A DNA stretch of 45,593 nucleotides from Dysgonamonadaceae bacterium (GCA_031260045.1 JAIRKO010000024.1:1-45593), one strand, 5' to 3'. Shown: positions 25,657 to 35,724, counted from the first letter of the stretch. Made by a program: numbers and translations. The notes: a model not told the origin generated them from the sequence alone.

Positions 25657-26406
25657 ATGATGATTTTATTACGGCTTATCACGTTCCTGTTCCTCATCTC
25701 GCCCATACTGAAAGCGCGAGGAAACGACAGCATCGGCAAACCGCACGCGAGGTTGCCGAAAACACTCGAAATCGCCATCCCCGCAACGATGGTTGCCTAC
25801 GGCGTCGCTTCGCTCGGCAGTAAGTATCTGAAAGAACGCGACCTTGCCTTCCGGGACCTGTTAATCAAAAACAAGTCCCTGTGGCGCGACTCGTGGGATG
25901 ATTATACACAGTTTGCGCCCGCCGTCGCCGCATTTTCCATGAAACTGAGCGGAATGCCGAGCGTACACCGGCTGCAGGACATGTGCGTCCTCTATGCTTT
26001 GAGCAACGCGCTGGGGACGAGCGTTGTGCTGGTAACAAAAGAGGTGACCGACAGACAACGACCCAACGACTCGAACCGCCACTCTTTCCCGTCGGGACAC
26101 ACGGCGATTGCGTTTATTGCCGCCGAATTTCTTCATCAGGAATATGGCGACCGCTCCGTTTGGATAAGCATTGGCGGCTATGGCATGGCTTCGCTCGTCG
26201 GTCTTTCGCGCATTTACAGAAACAAACACTGGCTGAGCGACGTAATCGCCGGCGCAGGCACGGGCATCTTGGCAACCAAAATGGTTTATCTGTCCTATCC
26301 TTTTCTGAAAAAAACATTTGGCGGGAAGAATAAAAAACGGCAAACGGTTGTTTTTCCCGCTTATGAGAATGGGAATTTGACGTTGGGTTTTTCTTGCGGG
26401 TTTTAA
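25657..26406 (+). CDS. PAP2-family phosphatase, exported
   Basis: The 249-aa protein has the three PAP2/lipid phosphatase motifs: KEVTDRQRP (Lys128 to Arg133-Pro), PSGH (145-148) and SRIYRNKHWLSD (184-195, with catalytic His191 and Asp195). The N-terminus is a signal peptide or membrane segment (about residues 2-20). Such enzymes dephosphorylate lipid phosphates such as undecaprenyl pyrophosphate, phosphatidic acid or lipid A; the substrate here is unknown. The C-terminal tail (QTVVFPAYENGNLTLGFSCGF) is beta-like and ends in aromatic Phe, as in some outer-membrane-associated homologues. It begins 5 bases after glnS, so it is probably cotranscribed. Confidence 0.88.
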   Translation: MMILLRLITFLFLISPILKARGNDSIGKPHARLPKTLEIAIPATMVAYGVASLGSKYLKERDLAFRDLLIKNKSLWRDSWDDYTQFAPAVAAFSMKLSGMPSVHRLQDMCVLYALSNALGTSVVLVTKEVTDRQRPNDSNRHSFPSGHTAIAFIAAEFLHQEYGDRSVWISIGGYGMASLVGLSRIYRNKHWLSDVIAGAGTGILATKMVYLSYPFLKKTFGGKNKKRQTVVFPAYENGNLTLGFSCGF

Positions 26407-26462
26407 GAGAACTAAGAACCAAGAGTTATGAGTTAAAAACTCGGTTTTCTTAACGCTTAGTT
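26406..26462. repeat. Intergenic palindromic repeat (copy 3)
   Basis: Contains GAACTAAGAACCAAGAG and, on the other side, CTTAACGCTTAGTT; the outer AACTAAG/CTTAGTT arms pair over 7 bp with a degenerate centre. It sits between the PAP2 stop and the promoter of the DUF2156 gene. Confidence 0.55.
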
Positions 26463-26471
26463 TATTTTTCG

Positions 26472-26479
26472 TACTTTTG
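26472..26479 (+). promoter_or_regulatory. Putative promoter -7 element of the DUF2156 gene
   Basis: TACTTTTG matches TAnnTTTG, 20 bases before the ATG at 26500. No TTTG at the -33 position. Confidence 0.55.
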
Positions 26480-26499
26480 CAAACAAAAACAACAGAACC

Positions 26500-27417
26500 A
26501 TGCTTGATTTCAAACCAGTAACCATTGAAGACAAAGAGGTAATACAACATTTTTTTAATAAAGCCGATTTTAGAAACTGCGATTTTTCCTTTTCCAACAT
26601 TTTTTGCTGGCAAAATTCCTACAATACGTCCTTTGTCGTTGAAGACGGCATCCTGTTTTTCCTTTTCAAAGCGGACGGGCGGTGGGGCTATCTCTTTCCG
26701 CTTGGCGACGGCGATTTGAAACATGCCGTCGAACGATTGAACAGGGACGCCGGGCTGCGGAAAATCCCCCTGCGAATATTCGCCGTAACCCAAAAAATGT
26801 ATGATTTAATCGAAGCCCAGATGCCCGGCGAATTTGTTTATAAAAAAGACCGCAGTTGGTCGGAATATATTTACTCTTCCAAAGATTTGATTGCGCTCAC
26901 GGGGAAAAAATACCAGCCCAAACGCAATCATATCAACAAATTTATGCGGAGCTATGCGTGGGAATACCTGCCGATTACGCGCGAAATTATTCCCGATTGC
27001 CTGAATCTTTACCGCCGTTGGTGCGCCGAAAATGGCGGGTGCAACAATCAACAGTCGTTGGTCGAAGAACACATCGCCACCCACAGGGCTTTTGAGCATT
27101 TTGAGCAATTGGGACTCATCGGCGGCGCGTTGCGAATTAACGGCGAGATTTTAGCCTATTCCTACGGTCAACCGCTGACAAAAGATACTTTCGGCATTCA
27201 CGCCGAAAAAAGCCTCTACGAAATCGACGGCGGTTTTGTGATGATGAACCGGCAATTTGCCGAGCGCAATTGCGCCGATTATCCTTATATTAACAGGGAA
27301 GAAGATTTGGGGCTGGAATCGTTGCGCAAAGCCAAATTGTCGTACCATCCCGCCATCCTCCTCGAAAAAGGTTATCTGTACAGGAAAAACGAACCTCAAG
27401 CCCCGTCCGATTTATGA
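26500..27417 (+). CDS. DUF2156 domain protein (phosphatidylglycerol lysyltransferase-like fold)
   Basis: The 305-aa protein fits the DUF2156 family, a double GNAT-type fold related to the C-terminal domain of MprF and to FemX-like transferases. Recognisable segments are ADFRNCDFSFSNIFCWQN near the N-terminus, GKKYQPKRNHINKFMRSY in the middle, and GFVMMNRQFAERNCADYPYINREEDLGLESLRKAKLSYHPA near the C-terminus. No membrane segments are present, so it is cytoplasmic. The reaction is unknown; aminoacyl or acyl transfer is inferred from fold. Its TGA overlaps the ATG of the GNAT gene (ATGA), so the two are translationally coupled and may act together. Confidence 0.85.
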   Translation: MLDFKPVTIEDKEVIQHFFNKADFRNCDFSFSNIFCWQNSYNTSFVVEDGILFFLFKADGRWGYLFPLGDGDLKHAVERLNRDAGLRKIPLRIFAVTQKMYDLIEAQMPGEFVYKKDRSWSEYIYSSKDLIALTGKKYQPKRNHINKFMRSYAWEYLPITREIIPDCLNLYRRWCAENGGCNNQQSLVEEHIATHRAFEHFEQLGLIGGALRINGEILAYSYGQPLTKDTFGIHAEKSLYEIDGGFVMMNRQFAERNCADYPYINREEDLGLESLRKAKLSYHPAILLEKGYLYRKNEPQAPSDL

Positions 27418-28280
27418 TTTCATTCGGAGAAAACAAATACAAGCCCGCCCTGAAAAAGATGTGGAAATGCTGTTTTCCGATGGATGCGGACAGTTTCATC
27501 GACTTTTATTTCAACGAAATATATAAAAACGACGAAACGCTTGTCTGTTTTGAAAACGGGAAACCGGCGGCTGCCCTGCAAATGCTTCCCTACACGCTGA
27601 AAAACGGCGGCGAAACTTCCCCTATCGGCTATATTTCCGGCGCGATGACCCATCCCGACCACCGGCGAAAAGGGTTGATGAAAACGCTGCTGTCCGCATC
27701 GTTCAATATCATGCGGGACAGGGGATTTGACTATACTTTTCTGATTCCGCAAGAAGCGTGGCTGTTTGATTTTTACGCGAAATTCGGGTATCAGGCGACT
27801 TTGCCGCCGAAACAGCCGGTAAAGCGCTACGAAAATACCGCCTTGAGCGCGCCCGACTGCGAACCGCGCGCGTACCGCGCGCCTTTATTCACGCACCAAA
27901 CCCTGCCGCACGAGGTATACGCCGCTTACGCCCGTTTCCTGTCCGAAATTCCCTGCGCGGTATTGAAAACCGAAACGCAGTTTCGGCAAATGATTCGTGA
28001 TTTCTTCAGCGAAGGCGGCGTTTTATTCGCCGATGCGCAGGGAATTGCGTTTACCTTTCAGGGAAAAGACAGCGTTGTGATTAAGGAATTTTTTTACCGA
28101 AGCCAAGCCGCTAAAAAACTGTTCCTGAAAACCGTTTGCGATTATTATTCCTGTGCGGAAACGGTGATTCTCAACAGTTCCGAGCGTTTGATTGGGGTGC
28201 GGGGGATGATTATGCGGTTGAATGGCGGGAAGCCAACGTGTTTGGGGGTTTATATTAATAACATGCTGGAAGGGTTGTAA
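27414..28280 (+). CDS. GNAT family N-acetyltransferase
   Basis: The 288-aa protein has a GNAT core: [41 protein letters not shown], in which RRKGLM (about residues 84-89) is the acetyl-CoA pyrophosphate-binding loop, and [13 protein letters not shown], the usual end of the fold. The second half (residues 145-288) looks like a degenerate second domain. Substrate is unknown. It overlaps the upstream DUF2156 gene by 4 bases and its 3' end overlaps the convergent nagB gene by 31 bases. Confidence 0.85.
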   Translation: MISFGENKYKPALKKMWKCCFPMDADSFIDFYFNEIYKNDETLVCFENGKPAAALQMLPYTLKNGGETSPIGYISGAMTHPDHRRKGLMKTLLSASFNIMRDRGFDYTFLIPQEAWLFDFYAKFGYQATLPPKQPVKRYENTALSAPDCEPRAYRAPLFTHQTLPHEVYAAYARFLSEIPCAVLKTETQFRQMIRDFFSEGGVLFADAQGIAFTFQGKDSVVIKEFFYRSQAAKKLFLKTVCDYYSCAETVILNSSERLIGVRGMIMRLNGGKPTCLGVYINNMLEGL

Positions 28281-29065
28281 TTCCCCCGCTCAATATCCTT
28301 AAAATACCTATAAGTCCCCACCTTCAACTCATCGGTAGCCGCTTCGTCGCAAACAATAATCCCTTTGGGATGCTGTTGCAACGCCGTAATCGTCCACATT
28401 TGCGAGACGGAGCCTTCCACGCCTTGCGCCAAAGCGCGGGCTTTGTTGCGCCCGTTTGCCAAAATCAGGACTTCCCGCGCCGACATGATGGTTTCCACGC
28501 CAACCGTGAGCGCCGTTTTGGGGACTTTTTCCAAATCGTTGTCGAAAAAGCGGGAATTGGCGATGATGGTGTCGGTGGTCAGCGTTTTGATTCTCGTTCG
28601 GGAACGTAACGACGAACCCGGCTCGTTGAACGCAATGTGTCCGTCGGGACCTATGCCGCCGATAAACAGGTCAATTCCGCCTGCCTGCCGGATTTTCAGT
28701 TCGTAATTTTCACATTCGAGCGCAGAGTCGGGCGCATTTCCGTTCAGGATATTCACGTGTTCGGGATTAACGTCGACATGGCTGAAGAAATTGCGCCATA
28801 TAAAAGAATGGTAACTTTCGGGGTGGTCTTGGGGAAGCCCGACGTATTCGTCCATATTAAACGTAACAACATGTTTGAACGAAACCAAGCCTTTCCGGTT
28901 CAATTCGATGAGGTTTTTGTACATTCCCAGCGGGGAGGAGCCGGTGGGCAAGCCCAGCACAAAAAGATTTCCGTCCGTCGGATTTGCCCGCTTGATTTTC
29001 GCCGCGACATAATGCGCCGCCCATTGTGATAAAGCCTCGTAATCGGGCTGTATAATTAATCGCAT
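28250..29065 (-). CDS. nagB: Glucosamine-6-phosphate deaminase
   Basis: NagB converts glucosamine-6-phosphate to fructose-6-phosphate and ammonia, allowing use of amino sugars. The 271-aa protein shows the family motifs [54 protein letters not shown] (active-site region) and the C-terminal [19 protein letters not shown]. It overlaps the 3' end of the convergent GNAT gene by 31 bases. A terminator for the large gene upstream lies only 17 bases before its start, so its own promoter is not obvious. A link with the glucosaminidase and other glycan-degrading genes nearby is plausible. Confidence 0.95.
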   Translation of the reverse strand: MRLIIQPDYEALSQWAAHYVAAKIKRANPTDGNLFVLGLPTGSSPLGMYKNLIELNRKGLVSFKHVVTFNMDEYVGLPQDHPESYHSFIWRNFFSHVDVNPEHVNILNGNAPDSALECENYELKIRQAGGIDLFIGGIGPDGHIAFNEPGSSLRSRTRIKTLTTDTIIANSRFFDNDLEKVPKTALTVGVETIMSAREVLILANGRNKARALAQGVEGSVSQMWTITALQQHPKGIIVCDEAATDELKVGTYRYFKDIERGNYNPSSMLLI

Positions 29066-29081
29066 ATTTTCTCTCTTTATG

Positions 29082-29113
29082 AAAAAAAGCGTCCCCGCGT
29101 GAGGACGCCCCCT
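29082..29113 (-). terminator. Rho-independent terminator after the DUF6383 gene
   Basis: The stem GCGTCC/GGACGC is followed on the minus strand by seven Ts. It lies 27 bases beyond the stop of the 1253-aa gene. Confidence 0.8.
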
Positions 29114-29139
29114 TTTGAAAAAGTATAAAGTTTCTGTAT

Positions 29140-32100
29140 TTATTTTACAATTACTTTCGTTACATCTTCGCCGTTCCTCACGATATAAATTCCGGCGGGA
29201 ACCGCTATCGTTTGAGCCGGCAACGCTACTTTGGCGGTTACCAAGCGACCGTCGATCGTATAGATGGATATTGAGCCGCCGTCGGGTACTTTCACGCCGC
29301 CTGCCACGCCGTAAACCTTTGCGGGCGCACCAACTTCCTTAATATTGGTATATTTTCCGTCGGCAATCTTACCCCATTGTAATTTGAGCGCTTCCGCTTC
29401 CCCGTATCCGAACACCAAACGTTCGCGTACGCGGCTTAAATAACGGTATATAGGTAGTTTACTCTTGTAATTCGCACTCGATACGATTGTCAAATAGTAG
29501 TGTTTACGGTCGGCAACCGGTTCGGTGTATTTCAACGCAAATGTTTGACGGAAAGCGCTGTCGGCATAAACTTCCTTTCTATAGTCGACCTTGCTCGGCG
29601 TAAAGAAAGCGTAAGTAAAGTTGAGCGCCGTTTCGTTGTCAATAAAATATGAATACTCATATTTTGCATCCGTAGAATCCTTTGCATCCGTCAAATAAAG
29701 ACGGTTGCCGTTGCGGTCGTTATATATTACATTGTAGTACCATATAGAATCTTTCGCATAACCGATTTTCGTTGCGCCGGTGTATTCGAGCGTGAGTTCA
29801 ACCCGCTGACCGATGTCCGTCATAACGCCGTAGTTAACGGCGTCATCTTTCGTACCGCCTTCGGCTTCACTGCTCGGAGCAAGGAAAGTAGTACCTTCCG
29901 TAATACCGTCGGCAGCTTCGGTGAATACGCCGTTGGCAAACGCATCGCTTGCATCAACGGCGGCATTGATACGCGCCCAGTTGGATTCTACCAAGTCTTC
30001 ACCGACAATTATCCAACCGGATATTGTTTTCATATTGCTTTCATATTGTTCAATTGCGCTGTAAATACCCTCTTTCGCGGTATAGTTCGTCGCAGTCGAA
30101 ACAGCGGCGCTAAACTTAACGGCGGCGATTGTGTCTGCGCGGGAAGTAATCAAAGCATAATCCGCTGTCTGCGCATGGTCTAAAGTTTGCAAATAAACCT
30201 TTTCGCTTGCCTCTTCGAGGTAAGGCAAACAGAACTTGTAGGGTGCAAACGTTTTATCCCAATTATCCGCATCAAGCAATGTTTCCCGTTGGGAGGGATT
30301 CAGATATACCCACCGAACGCTCGTATCCGTTTTCAGGAAATACTCTTTATCCTCAGCGTTATACGAGAATATATAATAAGGTACTTCATGCGTTTTATTC
30401 TGTCCGCCCAAATATTGTACATTGCTCTTGTAAACCTTTACCCAAGCGTAAGAAGATTTGGTATTGCCCACTTGCTTGAGAAATACTTCAAGGATGCTGT
30501 CGATGGCGTCGGGAACAGGTTGGACGGAATCTTTATCCAATCTGAAATAAGAAATATTCTTGTCTTCAAACGCCGCCCCCACAAGGGCTATCTGCTTGGA
30601 AGCGTCCGCATATATATCTATATTCAGGAATGGGGAAAACGCATTGTCAACACATTCCGTACGAATGGTATCCCTCGTGTAGGGCAACTTTTTCTTATTG
30701 ATAAGTTCTATTTTCCCGCTTCCCAGATCAATCGCGATAACCGTATCTTTCAATACTTTCCATTGCGCATTGCCGTAAATCGTGTCGATTTCGGGAGTAA
30801 ACACCCATTGGTCGAATGTTTTTTCGCCTGATTTGATTGTTGACGTTTTCTTAATATTCCAATGGCTTCTAATATCTTCGGCTGTTACGCTGCCGCCGTT
30901 AACCAGTTCTTTTGCGGTGTAATGCCGGGTTTTATCGGCATTGAAGATAGCCACCGCCTGCTCGCTGCCGCATTTTTGTCCCGTCCATCCATTTACCGTC
31001 ACATCCGTCTTGAACCAAACGGTTTCGTTGCCTGCCGCCACTTTGGAAGTCGGGTCGGCAATAACCAGCCTTTGCGGTTGATTGACGCCCGATTTCGACA
31101 ATTGGGTAATATACCAAATTTCGGACTGGTCGAGGGACGGACGGCAAGGAAAAAGAGAAGAAAGATCAGGCTCGTCTACCTTGCCTATGTTCTTGTTGTA
31201 ATGCAACTTTTTCCCGTATGACGCCTTTCCGCCGGTTGATTTCCATTTATAGGCAACCACAGGCTGGAATGTGACAATATCGTTTTCATTATCATAAACG
31301 ATGGCAAATGCCTGACGAAGCGCATCCGCTCTGCTACTCGTTATTTTCGGTTTCCATCCCAACTGTGTATTCGTAACGGTAGAATCGGGCGTCGGGAGAT
31401 TAGCGAAAATAGTTGTATCCAAAACGGTCAGATACTTGCTGCCGTTCCTGATATGGAACAGGTCGATTTGCGCGCTGTTGTTAAATTCCTCATTCAACCC
31501 GCGTATCCGGTGAGACGACCCGATTGTGTCGGCAAACTCGAAGAAGAATTTGGGCAAATTGGAAGCTGTGGCAGCAACAATGGTGGCGGAGTCGGAAACA
31601 GCCCCCGTAACGTTGCCGAGTGCATCAACGGTTTTCTGCAATGCTGCGCCGAGGTCATAATTCTTGCTTTCCATCCACTGCAAATCTACATATTTATATA
31701 CCGGTTCCGCATCGCAGGCATTTATTACCTGAATGTATAGCGGACGCCACGCGCCGCCGGTTTTATCTATATACAGCGCACCCGTATTATTGGAAAGAAA
31801 GGGGTTTTCAATCTTGAAAAGCTCTTTAAAAACGCTTTCAAAAGCATCTTTTATCGTATTGCTGCGGGTATCTATAGCGAAGTAGCAAGTATCCATGCCA
31901 TACGCGCCATACGGCGTAGGCTCTCCGTTTGTCCACTCGTTTTCCGTTCCCGCTACCGCAGCGGTAACTTGCAATGCGCCGTCTTCGCCGGTGCAAAAAT
32001 ACAGATTGTTGTTCTGTCTTTCCGCAATCCTGAACGAATCAATACCTGCGATGTTAGCTCGTTTCAGATGGTTGACGATACTATCCAAACGCACGGCTTT

Positions 32101-32901
32101 GCCCTTGCCTTTCACCGTAATTTTCCCGTCGGAAACATGCAGGTCAAGGTAGGTATATACGGAATCCTGCGTATTCACATTCCAGTTTTTACGGAAACCG
32201 CCGTTGACAATCAGCGTTGTATCCGGTTTGGCGGGATAATATGTTTGGAAATAATCGTTAGTGGAGTGATACAACCTGCCCGCCTTCATCTCGCCTCTCA
32301 TCTGGTACGACATAACGGGCGTTTCCCCATCCCCGCTTAGATGCGCTCCGAAATCGGAAAATTTCTTGAACGAAATTTTGCCGCCGTCATTAATATTAAC
32401 GCCCGCCAAAACAAGTTCCGGAGAGTCTGCCATGATATTATTCCCCGTTTGATGGAGAGCCAGATAACCTTCAAGGGGATTGCTCTTGGATATATCCATA
32501 GGCGTCCTTTTATCGCTGGGGAATTGGACAATCTCAAGCCAAGAGCGCTTATCTCCATTCCAATCCAACCAAGTTGCAGTGTTGTTGCCGTCGCCCCATT
32601 TTATGCTGAAGCGATCGGGGTAGCCCGTCGGGTCTTCCTCTGTAACCGTAAATTTGTTATGCTCATCATCGTAAATCTCGTCGCTGTCGTTGATATTCAC
32701 GCGCGAATGTACATAAACCTCGCCGTTTTTCACACTTAGCCAATTATACAGTCCCGTTTTATTATTGGGGTAAGGGTCGTCTTTTAGGGTATTTTTAGCC
32801 AAACCGCTCATATCGGCAAGTATCCATTGTTGTTGGGCGTTTGCCTGAAAAGTGGCTATCGCTACAATGGCTACAAACAGCGTAAATAATTTTCTTTTCA
32901 T
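29140..32901 (-). CDS. Large secreted protein with DUF6383/T9SS C-terminal sorting domain
   Basis: The 1253-aa protein has a signal peptide ([23 protein letters not shown], cleaved near residue 22). Its C-terminal domain, about 70 residues, contains [21 protein letters not shown] and ends [17 protein letters not shown], as in T9SS type A/DUF6383 domains. The body has no domain I can name; it looks like repeated beta-rich modules with many Asp, Lys and aromatic residues. By family logic it is exported across the outer membrane by the type IX system and either anchored to the surface or released. No catalytic motif was found. It is bounded by a terminator and has no visible promoter match in the 178 bases before the start. 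Confidence 0.8.
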   Translation of the reverse strand: MKRKLFTLFVAIVAIATFQANAQQQWILADMSGLAKNTLKDDPYPNNKTGLYNWLSVKNGEVYVHSRVNINDSDEIYDDEHNKFTVTEEDPTGYPDRFSIKWGDGNNTATWLDWNGDKRSWLEIVQFPSDKRTPMDISKSNPLEGYLALHQTGNNIMADSPELVLAGVNINDGGKISFKKFSDFGAHLSGDGETPVMSYQMRGEMKAGRLYHSTNDYFQTYYPAKPDTTLIVNGGFRKNWNVNTQDSVYTYLDLHVSDGKITVKGKGKAVRLDSIVNHLKRANIAGIDSFRIAERQNNNLYFCTGEDGALQVTAAVAGTENEWTNGEPTPYGAYGMDTCYFAIDTRSNTIKDAFESVFKELFKIENPFLSNNTGALYIDKTGGAWRPLYIQVINACDAEPVYKYVDLQWMESKNYDLGAALQKTVDALGNVTGAVSDSATIVAATASNLPKFFFEFADTIGSSHRIRGLNEEFNNSAQIDLFHIRNGSKYLTVLDTTIFANLPTPDSTVTNTQLGWKPKITSSRADALRQAFAIVYDNENDIVTFQPVVAYKWKSTGGKASYGKKLHYNKNIGKVDEPDLSSLFPCRPSLDQSEIWYITQLSKSGVNQPQRLVIADPTSKVAAGNETVWFKTDVTVNGWTGQKCGSEQAVAIFNADKTRHYTAKELVNGGSVTAEDIRSHWNIKKTSTIKSGEKTFDQWVFTPEIDTIYGNAQWKVLKDTVIAIDLGSGKIELINKKKLPYTRDTIRTECVDNAFSPFLNIDIYADASKQIALVGAAFEDKNISYFRLDKDSVQPVPDAIDSILEVFLKQVGNTKSSYAWVKVYKSNVQYLGGQNKTHEVPYYIFSYNAEDKEYFLKTDTSVRWVYLNPSQRETLLDADNWDKTFAPYKFCLPYLEEASEKVYLQTLDHAQTADYALITSRADTIAAVKFSAAVSTATNYTAKEGIYSAIEQYESNMKTISGWIIVGEDLVESNWARINAAVDASDAFANGVFTEAADGITEGTTFLAPSSEAEGGTKDDAVNYGVMTDIGQRVELTLEYTGATKIGYAKDSIWYYNVIYNDRNGNRLYLTDAKDSTDAKYEYSYFIDNETALNFTYAFFTPSKVDYRKEVYADSAFRQTFALKYTEPVADRKHYYLTIVSSANYKSKLPIYRYLSRVRERLVFGYGEAEALKLQWGKIADGKYTNIKEVGAPAKVYGVAGGVKVPDGGSISIYTIDGRLVTAKVALPAQTIAVPAGIYIVRNGEDVTKVIVK

Positions 32902-33079
32902 AAAAACATATGATTAATAACCTAAAATGCCGAAAAAACTTAATTACAAGTATTTAAGAGCCAAACTGCGGAACGATAAAGAATAGCCGTAGCAAAAGCG
33001 GCGTAAATGTACAATGAAACTTTGAAGCAATACACCGGTTCGGTAATATATTTTACAAATGCGGTATCAAATAGGTATA

Positions 33080-34003
33080 TTATTGTACAAAATACTTGTT
33101 TTTTGAGATGTAAGCGTTGAGTATCGCCTCCGCCTCGTCGGGATGAAACCAGCGAATTTCGGCGTCCCGCTTAAACCAAGTCATTTGTTTGCGGGCGTAA
33201 AGTCGCGTATGCTGCTTGATTTTATCAACGGCGAAATCCAGCGTCCACTCGCCTGAAAAATACTTGAAAAGTTCCTTGTAGCCAACGGTATTCAGGGCAT
33301 TTAAACGCCTGAAAGGATACACGGCACGGGCTTCTTCCAAAAGACCCTGCGCCATCATTTCATCAACGCGCCGGTTGATGCGCCCGTATAATTCGTCCCT
33401 GTCGCGCTGCAAACCGATTTTCACAATCTTGAAAGGTCGTTGTTTGACTTCATTTTTCCGAAGGGAAGAATAGGGTTTTCCCGCCGCGAGGCATATTTCC
33501 AAAGCATGAATTACCCGTTTATGGTTTTGCAAATCAACCTGTTTGTAGAAAACGGGGTCAAGCAATTTCAGTTGATTGCGAATTGGGTCGACGCCTTCTT
33601 TTTCGTACAAAGCCCGCAGGTCTGCACGAAGTTGTTCGTCAATCGCAGGAATATCGTCAATCCCTTTGCATACGGCGTCAAGATAGAGCATCGAACCCCC
33701 GCACATGAGAACCGTATCGCGGGTTTGGAAAAGCTGGTGGAGCAGGTGGAGAACGTCCGTCTCAAAGCGGCTCGCACTGTAATAATCAGTCAGTTGCAGA
33801 TTGCCGACAAAGTAATGGCGCACCCGCTCCAATTCTTCTTTTGCGGGCGCGGCGACGCCTATCCGCAACGCCTCGTAAAACTGCCGGGAATCGGCAGAGA
33901 TAACTGGCGAATTTAAGCGTTCCGCGAGGCGGAGGCTCAAAGCGGTTTTGCCCACTCCGGTGGGACCTAAAAGGACAATCAGGGTGGGGGTTTTATTTTC
34001 CAT
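33080..34003 (-). CDS. miaA: tRNA dimethylallyltransferase
   Basis: MiaA transfers a dimethylallyl group to A37 of tRNAs reading UNN codons. The protein (307 aa from this ATG) has the P-loop [14 protein letters not shown], the conserved [14 protein letters not shown], the [19 protein letters not shown] segment, [18 protein letters not shown], and C-terminal [42 protein letters not shown]. The frame opens 17 codons earlier (34054), but [16 protein letters not shown] is the standard N-terminus. Its stop lies 178 bases from the start of the 1253-aa gene. Confidence 0.95.
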   Translation of the reverse strand: MENKTPTLIVLLGPTGVGKTALSLRLAERLNSPVISADSRQFYEALRIGVAAPAKEELERVRHYFVGNLQLTDYYSASRFETDVLHLLHQLFQTRDTVLMCGGSMLYLDAVCKGIDDIPAIDEQLRADLRALYEKEGVDPIRNQLKLLDPVFYKQVDLQNHKRVIHALEICLAAGKPYSSLRKNEVKQRPFKIVKIGLQRDRDELYGRINRRVDEMMAQGLLEEARAVYPFRRLNALNTVGYKELFKYFSGEWTLDFAVDKIKQHTRLYARKQMTWFKRDAEIRWFHPDEAEAILNAYISKNKYFVQ

Positions 34004-34062
34004 GATTTTATTATTTGATTGTGCAAAGGTCGCGTTTGCGGGCGTAATATGCAAATGTTGGA

Positions 34063-34115
34063 GAACTAAGAGTTAAAGGATCAATCATTACTTAACTCTT
34101 AGTTCTTAGTTCCCC
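34063..34115. repeat. Intergenic palindromic repeat (copy 4)
   Basis: GAACTAAGAGTTAA (34063-34076) and TTAACTCTTAGTTC (34092-34105) pair perfectly over 14 bp with a 15-base loop, and a further TTAGTTCC follows. Same family as the copies at 2407, 23722, 26406 and 35722. Confidence 0.75.
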
Positions 34116-34192
34116 GTTTTCCTTTTTGTAAACTTTTTTATATCCGTAAGAAAAATTATTTCCCAAAGAAAGGAAATTTTCTTATATTATGG

Positions 34193-34250
34193 GCGCAAAA
34201 AAAATTCTCCCGTGTATAAGCAAATTTATACACGGGAGAATTTTTATTTT
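34193..34250 (-). terminator. 20-bp terminator hairpin of the candidate small RNA
   Basis: Arms 34200-34219 and 34226-34245 are perfectly complementary over 20 bp with a 6-base loop. On the minus strand the stem is followed by a run of at least eight Ts; on the plus strand there are also Ts with one A. It could act in both directions, but no plus-strand gene ends here. Confidence 0.85.
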
Positions 34251-34351
34251 TATACGGGGTAACCGGAAATTCTCAAGTGGGAATATTTCCGTTATGCTCT
34301 TTATAATAGATAGGTTTCATCTTTATTAGTCATTGATACATACCGCTTTCC

Positions 34352-34402
34352 CTACAATTTATATTGTTGCGAGTTGCCCTGATATAGTAATTTGTGTTTC
34401 AT
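34352..34402 (-). CDS. Possible 16-residue peptide inside the small RNA
   Basis: The ORF begins with ATG at 34402-34400 after AAATTAAA and ends with TAG. It would encode MKHKLLYQGNSQQYKL, about 33 bases from the predicted transcription start. It is too short to judge by coding statistics; conservation across relatives would decide. It could be a leader peptide, a small effector, or chance. Confidence 0.25.
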   Translation of the reverse strand: MKHKLLYQGNSQQYKL

Positions 34403-34439
34403 TTTAATTTGATTTTATGCCTTTTCCCCTTTTCGCAGA

Positions 34440-34470
34440 CAAAGGTATGGAAATATTTTTAAATGACAAA
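34440..34470 (-). promoter_or_regulatory. Full Bacteroides-type promoter of the candidate small RNA
   Basis: On the minus strand TTTG (plus 34467-34470) is followed by 19 bases and then TACCTTTG (plus 34440-34447). This matches both the -33 TTTG and -7 TAnnTTTG elements at the accepted spacing; it is the best promoter I found in the window. Transcription would begin near 34435-34433. Confidence 0.8.
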
Positions 34471-34554
34471 AATAGAGCGCAAAAAAAATCAACCGCGAAG
34501 CAACGTTTTAACCATTTCGTCATTTAACATATATATAAAACAAAAAAATTAGCA

Positions 34555-35724
34555 ATGCAAAACAGCAACACAGAGCAGGATCGTTTTCAAAAGATTCTCA
34601 AAAAGAGGATGGCGGATTATTCCATGCCACTCGAAAACGACGTTTGGCAAAGAATTGAGAACAGTTTGAACAAGCCGTCGCACAAAATCAGGCTGTTGTC
34701 CTTAATTGCGGGAACTGCCGCCGCATCGGCGTTGTGCGCTTCATTGCTGTTTTTTCCCATTAACGATAAAAAAGCGGGCAACGAGGAAACGGCAAATCAA
34801 CCGCCCAAGCATGAAAACTTCGTTAACCGCCCTGTTTCAACGGCGAGCGCCAAGCCGGAGCGCGTTTTTATTACCCGAAAAACAAAAGGCGAATATGCCG
34901 AAGCCGCGCCATATGCCGAAACGGCTGTAACCCAAGAGGCTGCCGCTGCGGAGGTTGCCCCGCCGAAAACGCAACATAGCCCGCCCGCGACGGTTCGGAA
35001 AATCAATCCTTTTGACGAACAACTTCCTGCGGCAAAAAAATCCGGTAAACGAATGAGCATCGGCTTGTTTGTGGGTGCGGGGGGCAGTTTGGCGAAGCGC
35101 ACAACAACCGGCTCGCATCCTGCATTTAACGACGAAGCGGGGGATTTCCCAAACGCTTTTTATTCCGCCGCCCCGAAGTCCAAAACCGAAGAACGGCTAC
35201 TGATGGAGGAATTTCCCAACGCAACCCACCTCCTCCCGTTATCGTTCGGATTGACCGTGAAAACCGCACTGAACCGGACGTTTTCGCTCGAAACGGGCTT
35301 GGTTTACACCCTTTGGAATTCTCGGTTTGAAAATCCCGAAATGAGGAAAAAAGCGTTGCTGCAACTGCATTACATCGGGATTCCGGTGAAACTCCAAGCC
35401 TTGATTTGGGATGCCGGAAAAACCGGTTTTGAAATGTATCTTTCGGCTGGGGGCATGGTCGAAAAAGGGGTGTATTCCCACTATAAACAGGTGGATCACT
35501 ACGACAACGGTCTTAGCAGGACGATTATTTCCAATGAAAAAATCGACGGTTTGCAACATTCCGTTTCTTTTGCGGCGGGGATTGACTATAAGATTTCCCG
35601 CTATTACAGCATTTATTTTGAGCCTGAAATAAGTTATTATTTTGATAATGACCAGCCTATTGGGTGGCGGAACAAGCATCCGGTTGTTGTTGGGGTGAAT
35701 ATGGGGGTGAGGGTTAAAAGTTAA
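34555..35724 (+). CDS. Membrane-spanning protein with C-terminal outer-membrane beta-barrel-like domain
   Basis: The 389-aa protein has a cytoplasmic N-terminal part (about 1-45), one membrane helix (RLLSLIAGTAAASALCASLLFF, about 46-67), a low-complexity Ala/Pro/Lys periplasmic linker (about 70-165), and a beta-rich C-terminal half resembling PorT/OmpA-type small barrels (IGLFVGAGG, YIGIPVKLQALI, YYSIYFEPEISYYF, VVVGVNMGVRV). Similar proteins in Bacteroidota follow ECF sigma-factor genes and may take part in envelope signalling; no sigma factor is nearby. The lipoprotein gene follows after 41 bases on the same strand, so both are likely cotranscribed. Confidence 0.78.
   Translation: MQNSNTEQDRFQKILKKRMADYSMPLENDVWQRIENSLNKPSHKIRLLSLIAGTAAASALCASLLFFPINDKKAGNEETANQPPKHENFVNRPVSTASAKPERVFITRKTKGEYAEAAPYAETAVTQEAAAAEVAPPKTQHSPPATVRKINPFDEQLPAAKKSGKRMSIGLFVGAGGSLAKRTTTGSHPAFNDEAGDFPNAFYSAAPKSKTEERLLMEEFPNATHLLPLSFGLTVKTALNRTFSLETGLVYTLWNSRFENPEMRKKALLQLHYIGIPVKLQALIWDAGKTGFEMYLSAGGMVEKGVYSHYKQVDHYDNGLSRTIISNEKIDGLQHSVSFAAGIDYKISRYYSIYFEPEISYYFDNDQPIGWRNKHPVVVGVNMGVRVKS

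Larger units (their letters stand above)
34192..34435 (-). ncRNA. Candidate small RNA of about 240 nt with an internal 16-codon ORF
   Basis: A full promoter lies just upstream and a strong terminator just downstream on the minus strand, with no adjacent gene on that strand, which indicates an independent transcription unit. Inside are a 10-bp stem around plus 34261-34295 (TAACGGAAAT with ATTTCC-G-GTTA) and a small ACAAT/ATTGT hairpin. A short ORF (34352-34402, minus) starts ATG after an A-rich stretch and reads MKHKLLYQGNSQQYKL followed by TAG, so the RNA may be bifunctional or a small-peptide mRNA. I do not recognise the RNA family. 6S RNA is not supported because the ends do not pair. Confidence 0.55.
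34004..34554. other. Divergent intergenic region with repeat and candidate small RNA
   Basis: No protein of ordinary length is encoded in this 551-base gap between miaA (-) and the beta-barrel protein gene (+). It contains a palindromic repeat (34063-34105), a candidate small RNA on the minus strand (34192-34435) with its promoter and terminator, and about 85 bases of AT-rich sequence before the 34555 ATG, where I found no clear plus-strand TAnnTTTG. Confidence 0.7.

Noticed and set aside
25861..26793. 310-aa minus-strand ORF
   Set aside because: Antisense to PAP2 and DUF2156 genes that have clear motifs.
34192..34435. 6S RNA or riboswitch
   Set aside because: The ends do not pair as in 6S RNA, there is no downstream gene on that strand for a riboswitch to control, and no known aptamer core is apparent.
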